9,729 bases of DNA from Oscillospiraceae bacterium (GTDB lineage: Bacteria > Bacillota > Clostridia > Oscillospirales > Ruminococcaceae), in NCBI GenBank assembly GCA_017394475.1, contig JAFPYQ010000370.1, forward strand, positions 1 through 9,729, in the 5' to 3' direction. The position numbers were made by a program, and so were the translations under genes. Positions 1 through 5,197 of this stretch are shown here, piece after piece. The notes under the pieces are model-generated. The model searched no databases, had not been told where the DNA came from, and saw only the letters and a program-made list of their open reading frames with translations. The first letter of the stretch is position 1. Every line of letters starts with the position of its first letter.

Positions 1-978
1 GAAGCACTTGTTGAAGAACTTCAGTGATGTGAGGTAAGGTCCGCCCTCCTCGGTGGTGTCGTGATATTCGCCTGTCTCAACGTCATAGAGGCCGAAGCCC
101 ATCTCATCCATGCCCCAGTAGCAGGTAGCAAATGCCTTGACATACATTACCATGTTGCCGTCCCAGTCGGGCCAGAGAGACATCGCATAGGATTCCTTAC
201 CGTTCACGTCTGTGGGCTGGAGCTCCTTCATCTTCACGAATACATCATAGAGATCGTCAAGGGAGCTCATCTTGGGGTATTCAAGCTGCTTGTAGAGATC
301 CCAGCGGATATCCATGGTATAGAAGAACGCATCGTGATCGTCGGGAGATGTGGCAACGTTGTGGCCGAAGCCGTAGATGTGGTCGCCTGCGCCGAAGCTT
401 TCATTGAAGGAGCGGTTCTTTTTCAGTGCATAGGGCATATTGTCCCTTGTGTATGCGCCGAATTCATCTATAAGGCCGTCTTCCTCCCAGTCAAAGAGCA
501 TGCCCTCTTTTGCAGCACGCTGATAATTGGAGCCGTCCGAACCGAATACCACCAGGTCGCCCAGGTTGCCGGATTCCATACGGGTATCGAATGCGCCGTC
601 GGTAGAGGGAACGATAGTCACCTCACAGTTGAACTTGTCCTTGAGTATCTGTGCGAACCATCCTGTTGCCTTGCCGTTGTAGTTGGCAAGCTCGGAGAAT
701 GCAGTGAGCTGGATAAGATCGTTGGTGTTGTAATAATCCTTCCAGTACTGAGCATCTGTGGTGTCCTGGGGAGTGGTCTCTGCTGTGACTGCCTCGGTCT
801 CGATGACAAGAGCCTCCGTGGTGGTAGCAGACGCTGCCTCTGTGGTGGTCTGTTCGCCGCCTGCCGCAGTGGTTGCGGCCGTTTCAAGATCTGCGGGCTT
901 TTCCGCACCGCAGCCTGCAAACATAGATGCGCACATACAAGCCGCAAGTATGCCTGCTGTTGTTCTGTTCTTCTTCAT
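1..978 (-). CDS. Sugar ABC transporter solute-binding lipoprotein, partial (3' end missing)
   Basis: This is the extracellular binding protein that would capture an oligosaccharide and deliver it to the two permeases encoded just upstream. The 326 visible codons are open to the window edge, so the C-terminus is missing. LplA-like family members usually run to about 500-560 residues. The N-terminus MKKNRTTAG is followed by a hydrophobic stretch and a lipobox-like F-A-G-C with Cys23 as the probable lipidated residue. Residues 34-75 form a Thr/Glu/Ala-rich linker, and the folded domain starts near residue 77. Aromatic-rich stretches such as SLWPDWDGN fit a sugar-binding extracellular protein of the family found with LplB/YtcP permeases. 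The start is set by GAGGAGG (989-995), 10 nt upstream of ATG. It is the third gene of the operon, 50 nt after the YtcP-like permease. The family call is firm, but the sugar ligand cannot be read from the sequence. Confidence 0.88.
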   Translation of the reverse strand, partial: MKKNRTTAGILAACMCASMFAGCGAEKPADLETAATTAAGGEQTTTEAASATTTEALVIETEAVTAETTPQDTTDAQYWKDYYNTNDLIQLTAFSELANYNGKATGWFAQILKDKFNCEVTIVPSTDGAFDTRMESGNLGDLVVFGSDGSNYQRAAKEGMLFDWEEDGLIDEFGAYTRDNMPYALKKNRSFNESFGAGDHIYGFGHNVATSPDDHDAFFYTMDIRWDLYKQLEYPKMSSLDDLYDVFVKMKELQPTDVNGKESYAMSLWPDWDGNMVMYVKAFATCYWGMDEMGFGLYDVETGEYHDTTEEGGPYLTSLKFFNKCF

Positions 979-1028
979 AAGATGTTTTCCTCCTCATAAC
1001 GTATATGTCGATATGGATTGTATCCGTT

Positions 1029-1955
1029 TTATCCCTTGACAGCACCCAGCATAAGTCCCTTTTCAAAGTATCTCTGCATGAAAGGATATACACAGAGTAT
1101 GGGGATTATAGTCACCATAGATATGGTATACTGTATTATCTTTGTGTTGAGGGAGTTAGCTATGGTCGATACATCGCCCGATGATGCAAGAGCGCCGATA
1201 TTGGAGCACTGGTTGAGGTAGATGTACAGCCTGTGCTGGAGAGTGTAGAGCTGGGGGGAGTTGGCATTGAGTATCAGCGAATCCTGGAAGGAGTTCCACT
1301 GCCCCACCGCACCGAATATGGCGATAGTCGCAAGTATGGGCTTGGAGAGCGGCCATATTATCTTTCGGTATATGGTCCAGTAGGATGCGCCGTCCATAAA
1401 GGCACTTTCCTCGATCTCCGCAGGGATGCTCTCCACATAGGTCTTCACAAGGATTATGTTATAGGGAGCAACGATACCCGGGATGATATATGCCGCAAAG
1501 GTGTTGGTAAGTCCCAGCATGGACATATTCAGATACCAGGGGATAAGGCCTGCATTGAAGTACATGGTGACAACGAGCATCCTGTACCATATCTGCCTGT
1601 GCCACATCTCCTTCTTGGTAACAAGGTAGCCTGCCAGTGAGGATACCACTACCATCAGGGCTGTTCCCAGAACAGTTCTCAGCACCGTTACGATAACGGA
1701 GGTCCACAGATCGTTCACCTTGCCCATGGAGATGTAGTTCGCAATGGTGATCCCTCTCGGGATGACTGTTATCTGACCGCTGGTAACAAGCGACTGATCG
1801 GATATGGTGTTGATGAAGATGTAATAGAAGGGGAAAATACAGCTCAGAGTAAAGATCGCGAAAAATGTATAATTGATGACAGAGAATATGATATCACCCG
1901 TGGTGGTCTTTTCCACCATGCCGGTCGAACCCTTGTCATTGTTCTTTTTAGCCAT
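1029..1955 (-). CDS. Carbohydrate ABC transporter permease, YtcP/LplC type
   Basis: This is the second inner-membrane subunit of a CUT1 sugar importer, 308 aa, the normal length for the YtcP/LplC family (COG0395). About six membrane segments are visible: roughly 23-49, 84-112, 122-142, 152-170, 206-224 and 274-294. The cytoplasmic EAA loop that contacts the ATPase spans about residues 180-206 (EIEESAFMDGASYWTIYRKI, then WPLSKP), with the conserved G189 and the hydrophobic-Pro ending. The C-terminus RYFEKGLMLGAVKG is typical of the family. The start ATG lies 13 nt after the stop of the upstream permease. Its ribosome site AAGGGGGTGTGAG begins inside that TAA stop, so translation of the two permeases is probably coupled. 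It stops with TAA. No ATPase gene follows, so a shared MsmX-like ATPase is inferred. Confidence 0.95.
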   Translation of the reverse strand: MAKKNNDKGSTGMVEKTTTGDIIFSVINYTFFAIFTLSCIFPFYYIFINTISDQSLVTSGQITVIPRGITIANYISMGKVNDLWTSVIVTVLRTVLGTALMVVVSSLAGYLVTKKEMWHRQIWYRMLVVTMYFNAGLIPWYLNMSMLGLTNTFAAYIIPGIVAPYNIILVKTYVESIPAEIEESAFMDGASYWTIYRKIIWPLSKPILATIAIFGAVGQWNSFQDSLILNANSPQLYTLQHRLYIYLNQCSNIGALASSGDVSTIANSLNTKIIQYTISMVTIIPILCVYPFMQRYFEKGLMLGAVKG

Positions 1956-1968
1956 ATCTCACACCCCC

Positions 1969-3483
1969 TTATACTATGCTCTCACCGCGCACTGCCTTTG
2001 AGAACGAGTTTGCACCGAACAGCAGCACTACGGAAACGAAGGATTTTACCATGCCGATAACGGTAGAAAGTGGGATAAGTCCCGAACCGATACCCAGGTT
2101 ATACACATACAGGTCGAGAACCTGCATTGCCTCTTTGTTCTGTGGATTGGAGAATACCAGGTACTGCTCCATGCCGTTTGAAAGGATATTTGCCACAGAC
2201 ATGAGGAGAAGCACGAAGAATGTGGGCATAAGCTCCGGAACGGTTATATACCACATCTTGGAAAAACGCCCCGCGCCGTCAACAGTTGCAGCCTCATACA
2301 GTCCCTGATCTATGCCGGATATGGATGCCACATAGATGATAGCGCTCCAGCCCACGCCCTTCCACATGCCCCATGCCAGCATCTTGAGCCATGCGTGTGA
2401 TGAGCTCATGAGGTAGTTGGTGGAATGTGCGGTACCTGTGATGTTGGTGAGCATCGTGTTGATAAAGCCGTCTGTGCTGAATATGGCAATTGCTATGGCA
2501 TACACGATGACCCATGAGATAAAGTTCGGTATAGTGGTAAAGGTCTGGACAAAGCGCCTGAACTTGCCGTTCTTTATCTCAGCCAGGAATATGGCGAATG
2601 CCATAGGCACCCAGCTTGTGAAGATACCCAGGCTCGACATACCGAGGGTATTTTTGAGCACGGTCACGATATCGCGCCTTGTCTGAGCATTGTTGAATAG
2701 CTGTGTGAAATACTTGAATCCTACGAACTTGTCAGCAGTAAGGGTCTCGCCTGCCTTGTAGTCGAAGAAGGCATAGCGCCAGCCATAGAGGGGCAGGTAG
2801 GAGAATACGAAGGAAAGCGCGATTATGGGGAGCATCATCAGGAAAAGATGATATTTCGGCTCCATTTCAAAGCGTTCCTCGCTCTTCACCTTAAGGAGCA
2901 GCACAAAGACAGCAGCCGCACATAAAAGCCCGATCCCTGCGATGACATAATAGACATAGTTTATCAGAGGATACTGAGGGAGCACCTTATCGAGCTTTGA
3001 AGCTGCCCTTGCATCCGAAACTATCTCCTCATAGCAGGTGCGGATAAGCACGATGGCGATTATCTCCAGGATATTGCCCACAGCAGTGGGTATAAGTCCT
3101 GCCTTCTTCATCTTCACATTGCCCAGTGACATGCATCCGCCAACTATGGAGATGACCACAGCGATTATCACCATAAAGCAGTATACATTGAGCCTGTGGA
3201 AGGTAGCCTCCCTGATCCACTCCTGCCTCAGCGCACGGCCGAAGTTGGCAACGATGGAATCGTATGACACGCCGCAGGAGAACAGTGAGAGGTTCCTGCC
3301 TATCATCTCGGACAGTCTTGCAGGGTTGAATGAGGGGAAGAACAGCAAAATAACATTTGCGATTATCCCCACTCGCAGCAGGATATAGATGATATCCGCT
3401 GTCTTCTGCGATACAGTCCGCTCTGTGACGGTCTTTACCGCAGGTTTTTTCTTACTTTCAAAAATATCGGTTTTCGAGGGCAT
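1969..3483 (-). CDS. Sugar ABC transporter permease, LplB type, with long N-terminal membrane extension
   Basis: This is the first permease subunit of the importer. Residues about 205-504 make up a complete LplB-like permease (COG4209). It begins with the typical MMLPIIALSFVFSYLPLYGW segment, contains the EAA loop (YEAATVDGAGRFSKMWYITV, residues 396-415, then PELMP), and ends in ANSFSKAVRGESIV, as LplB proteins do. At 504 aa it is about 200 residues longer than a usual LplB (about 300). The extra N-terminus holds a Lys-rich head and about four more hydrophobic segments (near 31-50, 100-118, 129-149 and 175-199). ATG 3483 is supported by an excellent ribosome site, AAAGGAGGTC (3487-3496). It is the first gene of the operon, with a palindromic operator 28 nt upstream of the start. 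The role of the extension is unknown. It could be regulatory or add a contact with a partner protein. Confidence 0.93.
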   Translation of the reverse strand: MPSKTDIFESKKKPAVKTVTERTVSQKTADIIYILLRVGIIANVILLFFPSFNPARLSEMIGRNLSLFSCGVSYDSIVANFGRALRQEWIREATFHRLNVYCFMVIIAVVISIVGGCMSLGNVKMKKAGLIPTAVGNILEIIAIVLIRTCYEEIVSDARAASKLDKVLPQYPLINYVYYVIAGIGLLCAAAVFVLLLKVKSEERFEMEPKYHLFLMMLPIIALSFVFSYLPLYGWRYAFFDYKAGETLTADKFVGFKYFTQLFNNAQTRRDIVTVLKNTLGMSSLGIFTSWVPMAFAIFLAEIKNGKFRRFVQTFTTIPNFISWVIVYAIAIAIFSTDGFINTMLTNITGTAHSTNYLMSSSHAWLKMLAWGMWKGVGWSAIIYVASISGIDQGLYEAATVDGAGRFSKMWYITVPELMPTFFVLLLMSVANILSNGMEQYLVFSNPQNKEAMQVLDLYVYNLGIGSGLIPLSTVIGMVKSFVSVVLLFGANSFSKAVRGESIV

Positions 3484-3510
3484 AGAGACCTCCTTTTGTC
3501 ATAGGGACTT

Positions 3511-3524
3511 TGAAAACGTTTTCA
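3511..3524. promoter_or_regulatory. Perfect 14-bp palindromic operator, CcpA/LacI-family (cre-like)
   Basis: TGAAAACGTTTTCA is a perfect inverted repeat centred on CG. With one base on each side it fits the cre consensus WTGNAARCGNWWWCAW at every position. LacI-family regulators, including CcpA, bind sites of this shape. It lies between the start of the LplB-like permease (3483) and a possible -10 box (3529-3534), so a bound repressor would block initiation of the transporter operon. Which regulator uses it, a global CcpA-like protein or a dedicated LacI-family sugar repressor, cannot be told because no regulator gene is in the window. Confidence 0.75.
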
Positions 3525-3528
3525 TCGC

Positions 3529-3534
3529 TTTATA
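3529..3534 (-). promoter_or_regulatory. Possible -10 box for the transporter operon
   Basis: Read on the minus strand this is TATAAA, placed so that transcription would begin inside the palindromic operator. No good -35 box stands at 16-18 nt. The nearest candidate is TTGCAC (3556-3561), 21 nt away, which is too far. The longer word TATAAAGCG occurs again at 3574-3582, so the true promoter could be either copy. The call is weak. Confidence 0.35.
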
Positions 3535-3550
3535 CAAAAAACGCGGGTCG

Positions 3551-3564
3551 TATTTGTGCAAATA
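3551..3564. promoter_or_regulatory. Inverted repeat upstream of the transporter promoter
   Basis: TATTTG-TG-CAAATA has 6-bp perfect arms and a 2-nt centre. It lies about 20 bp upstream of the possible -10 box on the minus strand. It could be a site for an activator or a second regulator, but AT-rich inverted repeats of this size also arise by chance. Confidence 0.3.
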
Positions 3565-3598
3565 TACTAAAACCGCTTTATATAGTATTTTATTTTTG

Positions 3599-3634
3599 AA
3601 AAAACCGCCCAAACCCAATAAAGGAATGGGCGGT
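3599..3634 (-). terminator. Rho-independent terminator of the surface-protein gene
   Basis: The 8-bp perfect stem ACCGCCCA (3604-3611) / TGGGCGGT (3627-3634) has a 15-nt loop. On the minus strand it is followed directly by six T residues (A-run 3599-3604 on the plus strand). It stands about 70 nt after the stop at 3703 and upstream of the transporter promoter. It therefore separates the two minus-strand transcription units and indicates that the transporter operon has its own promoter. Confidence 0.85.
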
Positions 3635-3702
3635 ACTTACGTTCACGATAAGAACAGACCTGACAAAGTCCTGTAGAAAAGAACTTTGCAGAAAAACTCC
3701 GC

Positions 3703-4005
3703 TTACTTTCTCTTCTTTATTGCAACAGCAGCAGCAGCAGCTACAGCCATGATAGAACCAACTACCATTGCAGATCTGTTGCCGGTAGCTGCGGGAGTGG
3801 TCTCCTCAGCAGCTGCAGGAGCAGCCTCTGTCTCAGCAGGTGCAGCTTCCTCTGCGGGAGCTTCTTCAGCAGGAGCAGCTTCTTCAGCAGCAGCGCCGCC
3901 GAGACCGCTTACGGTGAATGTTACCTCGATGGAATCAGAAGGCATAACATAGCCGAAAAGTCCATCTTCCTTGCCAAGGTCATCATTCCAGATATTGATA
4001 GCCAT
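3703..4005 (-). CDS. C-terminal half of the interrupted surface protein (end of domain, linker, wall/membrane anchor)
   Basis: This 100-codon open frame is the direct in-frame continuation of the gene upstream, separated only by the TAG at 4009-4011 and one Pro codon. From the Met, residues 1-37 complete a beta-rich domain (MAINIWNDDLGKED, then SDSIEVTFTVSGLGG). Residues 38-73 are an Ala/Glu/Pro linker. TGN at 74-76 resembles a sortase-type sorting motif, and 79-96 are a hydrophobic segment followed by KKRK. It has no signal peptide of its own, so if translated separately it would not be exported in the normal way. The ATG has only a weak possible ribosome site (AGGA, 13 nt upstream), so reinitiation is possible but not convincing. 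It is best read as the 3' part of one gene of 258 codons (4479 down to 3703), counting the TAG. It ends with TAA. Confidence 0.7.
   Translation of the reverse strand: MAINIWNDDLGKEDGLFGYVMPSDSIEVTFTVSGLGGAAAEEAAPAEEAPAEEAAPAETEAAPAAAEETTPAATGNRSAMVVGSIMAVAAAAAVAIKKRK
3787..3894 (-). repeat. Ala/Glu/Pro-rich low-complexity linker
   Basis: About 36 codons encode repeated blocks of the type EEAAPAEEAP and EEAAPAETEAAPAAAEE. This is a usual spacer in Gram-positive surface proteins, holding a domain away from the wall. GCA and GCT codons dominate, which gives the DNA a repetitive GCAGCT-like texture. Because it stays in frame through the repeat, the region after the TAG does not look decayed. Confidence 0.75.
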
Positions 4006-4008
4006 GGG

Positions 4009-4011
4009 CTA
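4009..4011 (-). other. In-frame TAG inside the surface-protein gene
   Basis: On the minus strand the frame reads E-Y-L-TAG-P-M-A-I-N-I-W-N-D-D with no frame change. One base (CAG to TAG, or similar) would make the gene whole. The TAG sits in a short inverted repeat, TAGCC-CAT-GGCTA (3999-4011). The two intact permeases, DUF624 and TIM-barrel genes stop with TAA, and the STAS, S66 and recJ genes with TGA. TAG is therefore not seen as an accepted stop anywhere else in the window. It may be a nonsense mutation, a sequencing error, readthrough or reassignment. Confidence 0.85.
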
Positions 4012-4479
4012 GAGATATTCCTGCTCATAAGGAGAGAGATATGCATCATCAAATGTGTACTTGGTCTGACCGTCCATAACGATCTTCACATCGCTGATGG
4101 TAGCGCCGGAAGCCTGAGGGATATCTGTGGAAACGAAGAGGAGATTGAGTGTCTCATCATCGCCGAAATCGAAATCTGTAACGGAAACAGTGTATGTGCC
4201 GTCGCCTGTGATCTCTGCATCAGTGAACACGCCGCCCTTGTTAACAGCGGTAGGGCCATCCCATCCTGTGAGCTGATCGAAATATACCATTCCGTCATCA
4301 CCGGTCTTACCGAGACCGTAGGTTTCTTCATTCCATGCATTTCTGAATGTGAAGCTTGCAGACTGAACACCGATATATGCGTGATATGTTTCCTCTGCAC
4401 TTGCAGTGGGAGCAACTGCCATAAGGCTTGCTGTAAGAGCAGCGGCAGCAGCAACGCTCATGATCTTTTTCATTTTCAT
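4009..4479 (-). CDS. Secreted surface protein, N-terminal part up to in-frame TAG
   Basis: The 156 codons to the TAG begin MKMKKIMSV, followed by an Ala/Leu hydrophobic core and a likely signal-peptidase site after A28 (PTASA/EE). From residue 31 a beta-rich domain follows (YHAYIGVQSASFTFRNAW, later GTYTVSVTDFDFGDDETLNL). I do not recognise the family by name. The look is that of a carbohydrate-binding or adhesion-like beta sandwich, but this is inference. ATG 4479 is preferred over ATG 4497 because AGGAGAGGT (4484-4492) lies at the right distance from it and falls inside the longer reading. ATG 4473 is also possible. The domain appears to end only after the TAG, so the truncated product would lack its last strand, the linker and the anchor, and would be released rather than attached. 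It is a single gene with its own promoter (4592-4620) and terminator (3599-3634). Confidence 0.75.
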   Translation of the reverse strand: MKMKKIMSVAAAAALTASLMAVAPTASAEETYHAYIGVQSASFTFRNAWNEETYGLGKTGDDGMVYFDQLTGWDGPTAVNKGGVFTDAEITGDGTYTVSVTDFDFGDDETLNLLFVSTDIPQASGATISDVKIVMDGQTKYTFDDAYLSPYEQEYL

Positions 4480-4483
4480 ACTG

Positions 4484-4492
4484 ACCTCTCCT
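4484..4492 (-). promoter_or_regulatory. Ribosome binding site that fixes the surface-protein start
   Basis: AGGAGAGGT on the minus strand ends 4 nt before ATG 4479, with the AGGAG core 8 nt from it. It lies inside the reading that would start at ATG 4497, so that upstream ATG is unlikely to be used. Confidence 0.75.
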
Positions 4493-4501
4493 GTCATATC
4501 C

Positions 4502-4578
4502 TTGCGAAGAATATTTCCATCCGGTAATTCCGGACAGCATTACGCAAAGTTAGTTTTTCACGGCAGAATACACTGCCG
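4502..4578 (-). promoter_or_regulatory. Structured 5' leader of the surface-protein transcript
   Basis: The predicted leader is about 105 nt and holds two hairpins. CGGCAG/CTGCCG (4561-4566 with 4573-4578) closes a 6-nt loop near the 5' end. TCCGG/CCGGA (4520-4524 with 4530-4534) is nested inside TTGCG/CGCAA (4502-4506 with 4543-4547). No U-run follows either, so they are not terminators. mRNA stabilisation or translational control is possible. It matches no riboswitch class I can recognise. Confidence 0.4.
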
Positions 4579-4591
4579 ATGTTTAATCCTT

Positions 4592-4620
4592 ATTTTATCA
4601 TATTCCGCTCCAAGTATCAA
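4592..4620 (-). promoter_or_regulatory. Sigma-A type promoter for the surface-protein gene
   Basis: On the minus strand TTGATA (4615-4620) is separated by 17 nt from TAAAAT (4592-4597). A TG one base before the -10 gives an extended -10 (TGATAAAAT). Transcription would begin near 4585, leaving a leader of about 105 nt. The remainder of the gap up to the STAS promoter (about 4621-4757) is AT-rich. It holds TTGTG-CATTATA-CACAA, which includes a second possible -10 (TATAAT on the minus strand) without a good -35. I see no small gene in the 347-nt gap 4480-4826. Confidence 0.65.
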
Positions 4621-4757
4621 TTAACGGTTTTTACAAAATTACGGGAATATTTTGTGCATTATACACAATTTTGTGGTAAAAAGCTTGAAATGTAATCCTT
4701 TTCATTCGTTAAATCTTACAATTATGACAGATATGAATGCGGAAGATGACATTGGTG

Positions 4758-4787
4758 TTGACAAGAACAAAAATAAAGTGTTATAAT
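4758..4787 (+). promoter_or_regulatory. Consensus sigma-A promoter for the STAS-peptidase operon
   Basis: TTGACA (4758-4763) and TATAAT (4782-4787) are both perfect consensus boxes, 18 nt apart. Transcription would start near 4794, giving a leader of about 33 nt with AAGGAG (4814-4819) 7 nt before ATG 4827. Such a promoter should be strong and largely constitutive. I see no operator palindrome overlapping it. Confidence 0.85.
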
Positions 4788-4826
4788 CATACCTAAGATG
4801 ACCGAAAACATATAAGGAGCCTTTCT

Positions 4827-5144
4827 ATGAAATACAGAGACAATGGAAAAAAAGTGATAATATATCTTACAGGCAGGATAGATGCCTCAAACATCGCAGA
4901 GACCGAGTGCCGCATCCGCGAGATACTCGTGGGATACACAGGCTATGATGCGGTACTTGATGCATCAGATCTCATGTACATATCCAGTGCAGGACTGCGC
5001 ATCATCATGAAGATCAGCAGGATAGTTGACAACAAGCTGAGGATCATCAACTGCACCGATGAGGTATACGAGATATTCTTCGTGACAGGCTTTACGGATA
5101 TACTCGATGTCAACAAGGCATCCGACGGCCTGCTCACCGAATGA
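4827..5144 (+). CDS. STAS-domain anti-sigma factor antagonist (SpoIIAA-like)
   Basis: This single-domain STAS protein has 105 aa, the usual length for SpoIIAA/RsbV relatives. The N-terminal strand pair (KVIIYLTGRIDASNIAE) matches the STAS opening, with the typical G-x-I/L-D. The phosphorylation loop reads LMYISSAGLRII. Aligned to the SpoIIAA F-M-D-S-S-G-L, Ser54 takes the place of the phosphorylated serine and Ser53 replaces the preceding Asp. In this family the unphosphorylated protein binds an anti-sigma kinase and frees its sigma factor, acting in the cytoplasm. No kinase, phosphatase or sigma gene is adjacent, so its partners must be elsewhere. The S66 peptidase gene follows 53 nt later with no terminator between, so the two are probably one transcript. 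The family is certain, the pathway is not. The TGA stop is at 5142-5144. Confidence 0.88.
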   Translation: MKYRDNGKKVIIYLTGRIDASNIAETECRIREILVGYTGYDAVLDASDLMYISSAGLRIIMKISRIVDNKLRIINCTDEVYEIFFVTGFTDILDVNKASDGLLTE

Positions 5145-5197
5145 ACCTACGTCCTCAGCTTGATAAGAGCTTCCATTGAAAAGGAGAGACATGAGAT

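Noticed and set aside
61..999. 312-codon open frame on the plus strand
   Set aside because: It lies opposite the solute-binding protein, whose signal peptide, lipobox and ribosome site are clear. The plus reading is Cys/Val-rich with no domain or ribosome site.
3664..3688. CAAAGT/ACTTTG inverted repeat after the surface-protein stop
   Set aside because: The stem is weak, 6 bp and AT-rich with a 13-nt loop, and there is no T-run. The real terminator is at 3599-3634.
3686..3952. Ala/Ser-rich plus-strand frame that could be read as a repeat protein
   Set aside because: It is the complement of the Ala/Glu/Pro linker and membrane anchor of the minus-strand surface protein, and it has no ribosome site.
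4005..4015. Frameshift as the cause of the split surface gene
   Set aside because: Both halves are in exactly the same frame. Only a stop codon separates them, so an insertion or deletion is not needed.
4647..4672. TTGTG-CATTATA-CACAA as an operator or second promoter
   Set aside because: The arms are only 5 bp in an AT-rich gap. The enclosed TATAAT (minus strand) has no usable -35 box, so it is mentioned only in passing.
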